Shown: piece by piece, positions 22,441-33,489 of the stretch
How positions within the stretch are numbered: the stretch's first letter is position 1
Layout: each line of letters begins with the position of its first letter
Assembly: GCF_028640845.1 (NCBI RefSeq)
Contig: NC_080540.1
Coordinates: 96,832,061 to 96,896,060, forward strand
Source: Ahaetulla prasina
Taxonomy: Eukaryota; Chordata; Lepidosauria; Squamata; Colubridae
Length of the DNA stretch: 64,000 nt
Direction of reading: 5' to 3'
Translations under genes and position numbers: made by a program
The notes under the pieces: model-generated
Database searches by the model: none
What the model saw: only the letters and a program-made list of their open reading frames with translations
Told to the model about the DNA's origin: nothing

Positions 22441-23551
22441 TCTGACCCAGCTCCCAATCACAACAAGCCCTTTGTATTTAATGAAATTTTCTCTTTATTA
22501 GGAGCACCAGCAACCGCTCTCTCACAGCAGGCTAACAAAGTCTCTAAGTCTTGTAGAAAGTGATGCTCACTCCCTTTCCCCCTGAAATTGTCCCAACATA
22601 CCAGGAGTCTCTCCCTCTCCCCAAAGGAAGTCCTGGAAAGTGTGTTTGCTTTCTTCCAGCATCAGACACACGCACTCAAAGGGCGCTGCAGATTCCAAGA
22701 AGAATTCTGATAATGTTGTGACCCAGGTTCCCGGACTCGGACTCCTGGAGGATGATGATTCAGAAAGTGAGGAGGAGGAACTGGCAAGGCCTGCTTCCCC
22801 CGGGCCCTCTCCCTCCCTGGCACCCACCCAGGAGGAGGAGGAGGGGCTGGCAAGGCCTGATTCCCCTGGGCCTTCTTCTGATTTGGCAATGCCCCAAGAA
22901 CAATCTTGGCTTGATGCAAGACTGTGCAGACGTGACCGGAGCACGCAGCAGAGCAGGCGTTGGGACAAAGTCAAAGAATGATGAGTCATGGAGTGACACC
23001 CACAGAGGCTATAAAGCAGGAGGTGGAACTTCCTGGCTTTTTGTCTTGGACAAAGCAGTGAATTTGCACGGGCAAACTGTTTCAATGGAGGGAAGAATAT
23101 ATTCGTAAGTAACTCTGGCCTTATCTATAATTTCCTAGTTATCTGCAGAGACTTGGCAGGGCGTGGGTAGACATGGCCAGAACATTTATTTATGTAAATA
23201 AACTTGAAAAGAAGGCCTTTGACTGACTCTTTGTTGGGAGTACTGGGGAGGGAAACAGAACAGATAATTCCCAGACAGGATTCTAGAAGTTCAGGCTATC
23301 AGTAGTTGACTGGCAAGGAAATGAATAGTTGTTTGTCACACCTATTCATCTCTGCCCCCTGCCTTTTATTCCGAGAGCTAGGGTGGGGCTTTGCTAGCAG
23401 CAGTGATGTCAGGCTGGGCCACCATCCAGTCAGATTCAGGCTTGACAGATGATTCTTTCGTCCCAAGGACCGGCCCATGGATTCCCTTTTGCGCCTTCTT
23501 CTCTGCCTTCTGTGCATCCATGCATCAGGCATTGGACCCAGCTGTGGGTCA
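22441..23551 (-). mobile_element. LTR-like sequence on the minus strand, hosting a nested solo LTR
   Basis: On the minus strand a TATA-like GGAATAAAAGGC lies at about 23362-23373 and an AATAAAG poly(A) signal at about 22492-22498. They would be roughly 320 bp apart once the nested plus-strand solo LTR is removed. The left end on the plus strand reads TGACCCAGCTCC and a related AGCTGTGGGTCA lies at 23540-23551, suggesting short inverted ends. No matching TSD was found, so the limits are approximate. This could also be another promoter-bearing repeat. Confidence 0.5.
22714..23262 (+). mobile_element. ERV-like solo LTR with perfect 5-bp TSD
   Basis: The 549-bp sequence starts TGTTGTGACCCAGG and ends GGGAAACAGAACA. 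It is flanked by GATAA on both sides (22709-22713 and 23263-23267). A TATA-like GCTATAAAGCAGG lies near 23008 and AAATAAACTT (poly(A)-like) near 23197. It has the TG...CA ends and 5-bp TSD of a retroviral-type LTR and no adjacent internal region, so it is a solo LTR left by LTR-LTR recombination. The two overlapping ORFs inside (22640-23108) are GC-rich U3 sequence, not genes. Confidence 0.9.
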
Positions 23552-23632
23552 GACAGCACAATTAATCCAGTCCCCAATCCCCTTCTTCAAAGCCCTGACC
23601 TTCTATGATTTCTCACTATTAATGTTGAAAAT

Positions 23633-24240
23633 TCCTTCTACAGAGGAATTATTGAGTCTGTCATTTGCACCTCTATAACTGTCTGGTTCGGTTCTGCAAC
23701 CCAACAAGAAAAACACAGACTTCAGAGGATAATTAGAACTGCAGAAAAAATAATTGCTACCAACCTGCCTTCCATTGAGGACCTGTATACTGCACAAATC
23801 AAGAAGAGGGCCGTGAAAATATTTACAGACCCCTCGCATCCTGGACATAAACTGTTTCAACTCCTACCCTCAAAACGACGCTATAGAGCACTGCACACCA
23901 GAACAACTAGAAACAAGAACAGTTTTTTCCCGAAGGCCATCACTCTGCTAAACAAATAATTTCATCAACACTGTCAGACTATTTACTGAATCTGCACTAC
24001 TATTAATCGTTTCATAGTTCCCATCACCAATCTCTTTCCACTTATGACTGTATGACTATAACTTGTTGCTGGCAATCCTTATGATTTATATTGATATATT
24101 GACCATCAATTGTGTTGTAAATGTTGTACGTTGATGAACGTATCTTTTCTTTTATGTACACTGAGAGCATATGCACCAAGACAAATTCCTTGTGTGTCCA
24201 ATCACACTTGGCCAATAAAATTCTATTCTATTCTATTCTA
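23633..24240 (+). mobile_element. second L3/'Snake1'-like LINE 3' end
   Basis: From TTCTACAGAGGAATTATTGA onward the sequence matches 18132-18720 almost base for base, through the C-terminal coding part and 3' UTR. It ends in CCAATAAAATTCTATTCTA plus further CTATT units. Differences are scattered single bases (for example one additional A in the run that breaks the frame in the 18.2-kb copy). The flanks differ, so this is a separate 5'-truncated retroposition of the same young subfamily. Confidence 0.92.
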
Positions 24241-24450
24241 AAAGAGTGCATGATAGTTTGGCCCAGTTGGTCTACTTGATTTTATGACTGTGAAATCCTG
24301 AGCAATATAATCACATAAACTATTTTCTTCTGTTTTTTATATTTTTATTTTTTATCTCTGAAAAATGCATAACCATTTCAGATAGGGATTTATTGGGTGT
24401 TATTGGGTGGCCTCTTCCTCTCAGGCATTTGGCCAACTTAAAGATTTAGA

Positions 24451-24534
24451 AAAGCTTGGCCACTTTAAGATGTGTGAATTTCAACTCCCAGAATTCCCTG
24501 GCCATCTTAAAGTGGCTAAGGTTGAGAAACACTG
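24451..24534. mobile_element. hAT MITE, left end lost
   Basis: It contains TTCAACTCCCAGAATTCCC and ends GGTTGAGAAACACTG, with inverted arms CCACTTTAAGATG / CATCTTAAAGTGG forming a hairpin. The following 8 bp GTTTAGAG (24535-24542) fit an nnnTAnnn target site. The left terminus is degenerate. It is related in sequence to the complete palindromic MITE at 26.1 kb. Confidence 0.8.
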
Positions 24535-24542
24535 GTTTAGAG

Positions 24543-26109
24543 GGATCCTAAAAACAAAAGGAAATTTATTTGTTCCTTTTAAGACTTCTTAAAATTTAGA
24601 GTAGAAAACGGCCATGGGGTTGCTGCTCCCAGCTATAGGCTTATTTCCTGTATAAGCTTTTCTGATCTTTCTGAGGCATACAATTATGCTTATTCAAGCT
24701 TTTGACCCAGATCTGGATTATAACATACAGTCATGAATATAAAATCAAAGGTAGAGATTTGAAGATCAATGCCAATTGAATCCTGTAGATACTATTGTAT
24801 TCCAAGTTGTGTGTTACAAGCTTTTAATTTTCAACGTGTTTTTAATCCTTATTCTTCTGCTTCTTACTGCAAAAAAAATGCCTTACTGCCTTTACTTTTC
24901 AGGCAGCTATCTTAAGTCTTCCTGATTCCTGAAGTAAAAAAAAAAAATAGTTTAATGACAAGGTACCTGAAAAATAAAACTTTCAAATAAATATTCAGAT
25001 GATACTCTCCGATTTTTAAAAGTGCACCTTTTGATTTGCTCCTGATATCACATTTTTGAAATGCCTTTCACTCAGTGAAAAGTATGCATGATTCATAGTT
25101 CATTAGGTTTTCAAGCTAGATGCTATGGAAAAGAAAAAGTCTGTCAGGCTGCTATAAATTCTGTTCACAGTGACAAAATTAGCACCTTCAGTATTTTCAT
25201 TTACTTAATTTCTTAGCATGGCTCATGAGGATGCATATATGGATAATACAATTAAACAGAAGTATCACTAATTTTCAGCTAATGCTAAAGAGAGCGTTTT
25301 CAATAATACCCATTTCTTTTTCCATCAAGTCTGCGTCTCATTAAATCATGAGTAGGTAATTTGGATAATATTGATCTCACTCAGAGAGATAGATATGAGG
25401 ACTAGATAGATATGCTGTGCTTTCTAAGAATTACATTTCTTTACATTTCCTTTACACCTTGCAGTGGGGGTGGGGTGGGGGGACGGGACAGCAAAAATGT
25501 AGTGTTTATACTTTAAGCAGATAAAGAAGATCCATGCTGTTAGACACTGCAGATTGTGACTATTAATCTATTATTAAGATATTCTAGTAAAAATGGGTGA
25601 ACACCATTTCACCAGTCTTTAAGTGGTAGCTTTATGCACAAATGCTCTCTCACTGTTCTTACTGTTATTAATAAATGCCAAAATATATTAATGAACCTGA
25701 CCTGGGATTATCAAATGCTGATCTAAGGATAATAAATGATTGCTGGTTAAATGTTTTCAGTATTTTTTGACCTCCAAGTTTATATTGTTGACTTTTTGAA
25801 ATAAATTATAGCTTCTCGATAAGAAGGTTTGACCTTGGGTATGGACACGCATTATTCAGCACTTAACTTATCCAAGGCAATCAGGTGAATCTATGCATCA
25901 TTGGTTTATACTTTCATTAAACAACCTCTGTAATTAAAAACAAACAAAACAAGATATTAAAATCCAACTTCCATGTGTCGGAGGACTTGGAGTAAAGGCC
26001 AGCTAGCAAACTCATGCCCTGAAGAACAGTTCAAGTGTGAAGATCAAAATCCAGTGACATTCATGTTCAAGCATCTCTGACATAACTTTATGATCACCCA
26101 GCAGAAATA
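24543..26109. other. unique AT-rich sequence
   Basis: 1.6 kb with no gene or repeat recognised. A short G-rich run lies near 25465-25490. Confidence 0.5.
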
Positions 26110-26117
26110 GTCTAGAC

Positions 26118-26272
26118 CAGGGGTCTCCAACCTTGGCAACTTTCAGACTTGTGGACTTTAACTCCTAGAATTCCTCAGCCAGCTTTGCAACTTCAACTTC
26201 AGCTTTGCTGGCTGATGGACTCTGGGAGTTGAAGTCCACAAGTCTGAAAGTTACCAAGGTTGGAGACCCCTG
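26118..26272. mobile_element. palindromic hAT MITE with TSD
   Basis: The left end CAGGGGTCTCCAACCTTGG and the right end CCAAGGTTGGAGACCCCTG are perfect inverted repeats over 19 bp. The inner arms continue to pair (AGACTTGTGGACTTTAACTC against GAGTTGAAGTCCACAAGTCT), making a 155-bp near-palindrome. The TSDs are GTCTAGAC (26110-26117) and GTCTAGAA (26273-26280), 7 of 8 identical. It is non-coding, and a cruciform or hairpin is expected. Confidence 0.93.
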
Positions 26273-26280
26273 GTCTAGAA

Positions 26281-28200
26281 TGTATATTGATCATGCTGAA
26301 TTGAAATATGTGAGAATGATGAATTTTGGAGTAAATTTAATGGAACGATGTCAGTCCCAAAAATCTCCTGGGCATTGTGTGCAAATAGAGTATCTATTGT
26401 TGGTAGTGGACAACAGGCAAGAATACTTCAAGTTATGTAATAAACTTCAAGACACCAGTGTCTAGAAGCCCATCTAAGGGATCACTTATATGTATTATTG
26501 AATAATTGAGAGCTAAATAACTAAAGGAAGTGATATTCTGATTCCTCTGACAGAGCCCTTCAACAGTGTCTGATAAGTTTGACAAAATATAGAAAAGATA
26601 CGTAACATTTCAATTCCACCTAAATGCATATTCATTTGAAGTTATGCCTTTGATTATGAAAGCATACTTTCTCATGTTATACTTGTGTTGGACTATTTGT
26701 CTAGCTGTAAGCTGTCTCCTAGATTATTCTTTACATCATGATATGGTGCAAAAGGACCTAAGTATCTATTTCTATCTATTCTGCAAGCAATTATAAATGG
26801 GTATTTTGGAAAATATGATAGGAGTAGCTTTCTGCTCTATTACTCTACTCTACTCTACTCTACTCTACTCATCAACTCAGATACAAGATAAAGATTCAAA
26901 GAAGAGTCAAGAACCCAGTTTAAAATACTAGTGGTTATGTTTAGAGTCCCGCTCCACTAATATTTCTCTGCTGCTATTTCTTTCAACAAACTAGTTAGGT
27001 TCTAATATTTCTGTGACCAGAGCCTTCCTTCTCTACCTTGCCTCAGAGTCAAAATTAGACTCTACAATTGGCTGCCTTGTCCTCTTCGTTTCTCAAAGTT
27101 GAATGGATTTTAATGGGTTAAAGACTTTATTTGTTAGGTGACTTAAGTAGGGTCTGATTATCCATCCTTTTCTAACACCTCAGTGTTTAGTTTATTTTAA
27201 TAATCAATATATACACACTTGGGCATTGCTTTAAGTAAGCATGGTTGTGTGTAATTTGTCTTAATGTTACTATCTGGCTTATCTGTTAAGTTGTGACCTA
27301 ATTTTGCTTGATTGATTTTGCAATTACTGTGTTTTTCTGAATTGTACAACATCTTGGTCAAGCACATCATCATCATCATCATTGCTATTGCTGGTCTAAA
27401 CACTCAGAATAAAATGCATAGGATATCTGCCCATCTTTATTGTATTTCCATGGTCTTCTAGGGGAAGTTAGGCTTCTTGCACACAATTAAAATCAAAACA
27501 CAATGCTATGAATCAATAAACGAATACAATAAATCGATAATCTATTGGTCATGTCTTGGTATTGGCCCTGTGGAATTTAAATTAAAATGTAAGGTTTGAA
27601 CTAGGTTTTTTTTTAAAAAATAAAATCAGTGAGAAAGTGATCTTATGATGCATACATTTTTGAAACAATGAAGTTTGGCATTAATTGGTATTTTATAGGG
27701 CTCTTTCTGTCTTCACACACATATAGACTGAAGAATACAAAGCAGAAGAAACCATTAGCCATCAGCTATATACTGTTTCCCAGGTAGCTTTAAGAATTTA
27801 AATATTTTTTACAACTTCTGCAAGTCTTTGACAACATGATTGTTTCCCCAGGCCTTGGGTTAGGTTGGTTGTTGAGTCTATGGCTGATTTTTTAAATCGT
27901 GTTGTGTACATTTTATCTGGGTGCATATTTTCTTCTTCTTTTAAAATTTTCCTTTTGTTTAGCCATTCTGAATCAATTGAGAATGAGGTGGCTTTCTAAA
28001 TGTAATAAAATAAAATAAATTTTAATTGTGAATTAGAGATATCAATGGATCATATTATTATGTTATGTTTTAATTATATTCCTTGTAGTACGATCCAATT
28101 TTTAAAAATTCTTCTACTGGTGATGCTGCATGGTTGAGCAATGAATGTTTGAAGCCCTATGCACTCTCAATTAAAAATTAAATATCTCCAGTACTTTGCA
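26281..28200. other. unique AT-rich sequence with a small TACTC repeat
   Basis: No gene was recognised. Positions 26840-26870 hold about six TACTC/CTACT units. A CAT run (27366-27380) and short ORFs are not informative. Confidence 0.5.
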
Positions 28201-28201
28201 T

Positions 28202-28282
28202 GGAAGGAAGGAAGGAAGGAAGGAAGGAAGGAAGGAAGGAAGAAAGAAAGAAAAGAAAGAAAGAAAAGAAAGAAATAAAGAA
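28202..28282. repeat. (GGAA)n to (GAAA)n purine microsatellite
   Basis: About ten GGAA units passing into GAAA and AAAGA units. The tract is polypurine on the plus strand. Confidence 0.95.
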
Positions 28283-29825
28283 AGTTCATTGCAAGGAATT
28301 GGATCATCTCCTGCAGTACCATTATCATTTCCACTCACCTTGGTCAGTAATCTACAAGGCAGATGTTTGTGACAGATGATGAGAGACCTTACTGTGATGG
28401 GACACTAACCTGATACAATTTTATGCTCTACTATAAGTCTGTGACACTAGCTCTATACAATTTTATGCTACTACTACAAATTATAGACAAATGAGATGGA
28501 ATTTGGTCCCGGCTTGTTTTTATTATTGTAGCTTTACTGCTTGTAAAAAAGTTTTTAATATTCAAAATACATCTTTATTCTTTCCTATTGTTTATGCCTG
28601 CTTCAATTCCTGATAGACACTAAAAAGCTGGTTAATTTGGTTCCCATTTCCCCCAGTAGAGAAAACTATTTATAATTACCACTCAGCTAAAGGTTACTTG
28701 AACATGTGTAGCTGCTAAAATGCTCTGCATAATAATTAGTTAATTTTTAATGCTTAAATAACATTTTATACAAGAACTATAGTCTTAATAGTCTTGAAAA
28801 CATTTAGGAGAGATGCTCATCAAGTGGTAAAACATAACTTTTAAATAATTTACTAAATCAACATGGTGTGCTAATTTACAGCTATATTTGGGTGCAGTAC
28901 AATCACTTTTTGAAGCAATGTTCCTCACAAATTGAGAAAGTTAAGATAATGTGAGAGGAACTGGGGTGGGAGCAATGTGGAGAAGCAACAACCATGGCTG
29001 CTACAAAATGGCATGTATGTCTTGCCACCATGACAGAAATTAGTTTTTAGAAAGAAGTTGTAAGTAAGTAAGGAATGAAGGAAGGAAGCCTTTGGCCTGG
29101 TTTTGTATGGCCCTCAGTTGACTTTCAAAATCCCAGGAAGAAAAAAAGAAAGACACCAAAAGAAAAGAAGGACTAGCAGGACAAATTGAATAAAGAAAAG
29201 GAAAAGAAATATCAGGAAGAGAAGAAGGAGGAAGCCAAGGCCATATCTACACTTATCACTTAAGTTGTGTGTGAGAAATACCTGGAGAAGAAAAACCTAG
29301 CACTCCTCTCCCTTCTCTGCCACTAAGTCAAGACACAGATTAAAAATCTCCAAAACTTTATTAAGAGTCTGCAGAGTCTTTGTCAGACATGCAAGATCAT
29401 GTTCAGTAATGTTCCCAGATAAATGACCCCATAAATATACAAGCAAGTTTATATTGTTAGTTTCACGCAAGGCCTTTCAAATGGCAAAATTGCACTGGGT
29501 AATCCATATTTGGCTATTTACACAATTCTCAGTAAATGGGAAAGCCCTAAAAACCTTTGCACATATGTCTAATAGTGGCATAACTATTTCACAGCATTGC
29601 AACTGATCTGTTGTGTGCTGTTTGCATCCTACTAATGAAGCCTGTTTGGTAAAGGTTAAATTTTTTCATTAAAATTAAGTTGCTTATAAATCCCTCAAAC
29701 TCTCATGGGTTCATCCATCTTTTATATTGTGTCCATGTCAACTTGACTCTAAGCCATTTTTCTAATTGTCCATTTAATTCATCTTCCAAGTCAGCTTTTG
29801 CAAGGACTTTTGTTTACAGTATGAA
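28283..29825. other. unique AT-rich sequence; purine-rich segment 29050-29245
   Basis: No gene or repeat was recognised. The 29050-29245 stretch is strongly A/G-biased (GAAGGAAG, AAAAGAAAG motifs) without strict periodicity. Confidence 0.5.
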
Positions 29826-30890
29826 TCATAATTGATCCAAACATACCATTGCCACATGGAAAGAAAAATGCCAGATGTTCAAAATGGCTTTAGAAAAGAT
29901 GGAAGAAGAAACTTTATTGCAGATGCATGTTGGATAACTGAAAAAGCCAAAGCATATCAGCAAGAAGTTATGATGTGCTTCATTGAATACAGAAAGACCT
30001 TCAATTCTGTTGATCACATCGAACTATGGGTTTTTTCTTAGGAAAATGGGAATTTCTGGTTATTTTCATGCAAAATCAATAAATAAGTCAGGAAGCTACA
30101 GTCCAAACACAACATGGTGAAACAAACTGGCTGCAGTTCTTCAAAGGAATGAGCTAAGGCTATGTACTCTCTCTCCATTTATTAATTATAACCCACAGTA
30201 TATGCTGAATATATATTGAGGGAGGTTAGATTGATAGAAGATCAGCATGGCTTTAAAACTGGAAGCAAAACATCAATAATCATGCAATGCCAATGACACT
30301 ACTCTGAAACTAAAAAATGAGCTGCAAATTTTGGTAATGAGAATCAAGGAGCACAGTGAAAAAATAGACTAAGATTAAATATGAAGAAGGCTACATGACA
30401 AAAGGTACAGCAAGTGTACAGCAAATTAACAATGGTTAATTAAGAGACTGAAATAGTGAATAGCTTATGACGTTTAGGATTGACCACCAACAGAAAAGAA
30501 GCCAGCAGTCTAGAAATACACATTGGATAAGCTTTTGGAAGAGTAGTAATTGTAAAAAAATATTCAGCTGTTGCGATGTGTCTATACCTACAAAGTTTGA
30601 TATGGTAATTGTTTTTCCTTGTGACATTCTATGGAAGTGAAAGTTGAACTTCCAAGAAGCAGAATAGGAAAAAATATTCATATTTTTGAACTTTTCTAAG
30701 AATGCTGTGGACAACCAAGAAAAAGAACAAATGAAACATGGAGCTAATCGACCCAGATTTTTCACTCAAGGCTGAAATAACCAGACTCAAATTATCGTAT
30801 TTTGGATAGATGATGCAAAGGCCCAGGTCTCTTAAGACGCTCGAGAAGAAGATGATGAGTAGCAGCAAGGTGGATGGACACCATTAGAGT
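29826..30890 (+). pseudogene. BovB-like (RTE) LINE reverse transcriptase, heavily decayed
   Basis: The frame 29832-30041 reads ERKMPDVQNGFRKDGRRNFI, then CWITEKAKAYQQEVMMCFIE and YRKTFNSVDHIELW. This matches the BovB RT block (typically MPDVQAGFRKGRGTRDQIAN and CFIDYxKAFDCVDHxKLW). About 750 bp further on, the plus strand reads EITRLKLSYFG and, after a frame change, KMMSSSKVDGH, which corresponds to the BovB C-terminus. The middle is stop-ridden. This is an old copy of the LINE that mobilises Sauria SINEs. Confidence 0.85.
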
Positions 30891-31980
30891 GAATTTTTAT
30901 GTAAAGCTCCACCAGTGAGTCGGTTCTGTGTTTTCTAGAGTCATTTGAATGACTTACAGTTGTGCATTTTCTGCCTGGTTTATGTTCAAAGATTTCTTAT
31001 AGCACCCCCTTTCACCTTAAGCTATTCCCCTTTTCTTGCTTTTTAATGCATACTATATGAGGGTGCAACTGCCTTCCTCACCTGCTTTTGAAAACCAACA
31101 ACTAATATATGTCTATGCTTTCTAGAGCTTTTTAGCAGCAAAGAACAATAAAAAAAGAAAGATTACTGAACATTACAATGGGGAGTTATTGTATCAACAG
31201 TGAAAGGAAGGGGGAAACAGCTGCATAAATGAGCAATAAAAAGCCTTCATAGCTTGGAACATATAAAAAGAATTTGCAACATATTATAATTAGTCTGCTG
31301 TATATAACCCTCATATAAAAACATGAAGGAAAACACAATGTAAAGGTTTATCGAAAACCTTCTATTTCTAATATCTTTGAAGAACCATTTGACTTAGAAT
31401 TATGAGAGATCAAAACTCCAGTGAGACATTAAGTTTTAAGTCTTTCATGCTCTTTGAAACAGAATACTGTAGAATTGATCAGTTCAACAGTTTTGTCCTA
31501 GAGATGGCTATCACTGCTGTGCTAGAATAATGATGGGATACTAAGTTTCTTTGTGTGAATAAACCATAGGGGCTTTCCTAAGCTGTTTTTCCTATAGCTT
31601 CCTGTAAGTTCCTCCAGGAGTTGGGTAGCCCTGAGAATGAGGAGGACCAGCCCAAGACATTTTATTGTATGAGGTGAAGTACAACACTCTTCTTCTCCAT
31701 CGTCTTACTTTAATAGTAACTGCATCTTTGCTATAACTGAGGCATACATTGCTATCTCTTTCAGCAGAGGGGAAGGATTATAGAAATGTGGTGCCAATGA
31801 TCCTCATTATGTTTGTAGACATATCGGCAGATGACCTTGGAGCTATCTGTTCCACCCGACCATCTCCTCCTCCTCCTCCTCCCAATGGCAGTTTTCCTTG
31901 GTGACTGGGCTTGTGTGGTCCAATGATGTTGCGTGATATACTGACAAAAGCCTATCATAAGGATCACACAAGCTGACAAC
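30891..31980. other. unique sequence
   Basis: No gene was recognised. A short TCC run occurs at 31863-31884, just before the long CTT tract. Confidence 0.5.
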
Positions 31981-32110
31981 ATCTTCTTCTTCTTCTTCTT
32001 CTTCTTCTTCTTCTTCTTCTTCTTCTTCTTCTTCTTCTTCTTCTTCTTCTTCTTCTTCTTCTTCTTCTTCCTCCTCCTCTTCCTCCTCTTCCTCTTCCTC
32101 CTCTTCTTCT

Positions 32111-32157
<47 letters not shown>

Positions 32158-32199
32158 TTCTTCTTCTTCTTCTTCATCATCATCATCATCATCATCATC
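31981..32199. repeat. long (CTT)n tract with CTC interruptions and (CAT)n end
   Basis: About 190 bp of nearly uninterrupted CTT triplets, broken in the middle by CTC/CCT units (32070-32104), is followed by about nine CAT triplets. The plus strand is pure pyrimidine until the CAT run. A long mirror-symmetric polypyrimidine tract of this kind can form triplex (H-DNA). The matching minus-strand poly-Lys/Arg ORF is an artefact. Confidence 0.95.
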
Positions 32200-32544
32200 C
32201 TTGCTTTAGAAGCTTTCTTAGGTGGCTGAGCTTGTATGGTGTTGAGTGGTATGCGAACCAAAAGGATTTTAACAGGTGTCCCAGAATATGTGCCTCCCAT
32301 AATCCATTGCAATGCTGAATGTTAAACAATATATCAATTTTCATATCAGATCAGTTATTGCTTGGGTCAACAAGGGTCACATTTGAAACTGTGTGTCCTG
32401 GGCATTAGATGTCAAATGAATTATCCAGCTTGGTTGCCTTTGCCAGGTTGGGAGATATGGAGGAAGAGACAGCCGCAATTTATGTGAGCTGTTGAGTCTT
32501 AAATTACATTTATCTTCTTATGGAGTAATCTTTAATGCTAATTA
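32200..32544. other. unique spacer
   Basis: Mostly unrecognised. 32205-32265 loosely resembles 31890-31955 (both contain a GGTG(A/G)CTG(G/A)GCTTGT(A/G)TGGT core), which suggests a short diverged duplication on either side of the CTT tract. Confidence 0.4.
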
Positions 32545-32804
32545 CAGGCATACTTTGCTGAGGGCTCAAAAGATGATTAGCATTTTTTAGCAATAAAGTA
32601 TTTTTTAATTAAGTATGTACTTTTTTTGGACATAATGCTATTGCACACGTAATAGACTATAGTATAATGTAAACATTACTTTTATATGCACTGGGAAACA
32701 AAAATACCCCTGTGATTCGTGTAATATTGTGCAACTATTATTGCAATATTCGCTTTATTGCAGTAGTCTGGAACCAAACCCTCGGTATCTCCAAGGTATG
32801 CCTT
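32545..32804. mobile_element. Tigger-like (pogo/Tc1-mariner) MITE
   Basis: It starts CAGGCATACTTTGCTGAG and ends ATCTCCAAGGTATGCCTT (inverted ends), with TA dinucleotides immediately outside both ends (32543-32544, 32805-32806). The interior contains AGCAATAAAGTATTTTTTAA, AATGCTATTGCACACGTAAT and TATATGCACTGGGAAACAAA, closely resembling from memory the terminal sequence of mammalian Tigger elements. At 260 bp it has no transposase. Confidence 0.82.
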
Positions 32805-33046
32805 TATTTATGAAACTTTATCTTGGGCTGCTCAGGGGGAGAACAGAGTAATAGAAATAGAAAGCCTCACAAATCGTAAGCTGGAATCCCTTCAAATAAA
32901 CCTAACTCTAAAAGTAGAGAAAAAACATATGGATAATAGTGTATTTCTGTTACAGCCACACAGAATAAAAATTCAATCTATAACAACAAAATCCCATACC
33001 ACAATGCAACTAACAGTAACCCTAACCCTTCCACCTATATGGCTTA

Positions 33047-33489
33047 GGGCAGGGTAAGGGTTCAGCTAGTTTGGACCAGTTTGGGTGAACCAGATGCTAA
33101 TTTTACATCTGGCTCACCAAACCAGTAGTTGCAAGGACTGGATGCCCCTCCCACCCCATCCTGCCCCTCCCAGGAATCTCCACGTAGCCAGTTTTGGATG
33201 CCAGGTAAGTGCAGTGCCCGTGGGTGGCTCTGTGAGGGCGAAAAAAGGGCCTCCTGAAAGTTCCAGAAGTCTGGAAATGGGCCTGTTTCTGGCCTCCAGA
33301 GGGCCTCCAGAGCCCAGGGAGACTGTTTTTGTCCTCCTGGAGGCTCAAGGAAAGTCTCTGGAGTTTGGGGAAAAAGACTTCCCCCGCACCGTGGTGCAGG
33401 AGGCCAAGTAGGCCACACCCACTATGGCCACGCCCACCCAGCAACCAGACAAAGAACCAGTTGCTAAAAATTTTGAATCCTACCCCAGC
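33047..33489. mobile_element. hAT-like MITE (GC-rich)
   Basis: The left end GGCAGGGTAAGGGTTCAG is the inverse of the right end TTTTGAATCCTACCCCAG, with mismatches. Near the right end it carries GCCACACCCACTATGGCCAC (reverse complement of the GTGGGTGTGGC motif of the other hAT MITEs in this window). It is GC-rich relative to its surroundings and non-coding. No clear TSD was found. Confidence 0.65.

Noticed and set aside
22567..23108. Several overlapping ORFs over 80 codons on both strands
   Set aside because: They fall inside LTR U3/R sequence that is GC-rich and repetitive; there is no domain and no coding bias towards one frame.
31981..32199. CRISPR-like array
   Set aside because: All tandem repeats here are simple microsatellites without unique spacers, and the genome is vertebrate.
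31761..32312. 183-codon minus-strand ORF with long poly-Met, poly-Lys and poly-Arg runs
   Set aside because: It is the translation of the CTT/CAT microsatellite. There is no protein-like part outside the repeat.
32545..32804. Mammalian contamination because of Tigger similarity
   Set aside because: The sequence is diverged, is flanked by ordinary AT-rich squamate-type DNA and has proper TA target sites, so it looks like a resident element.
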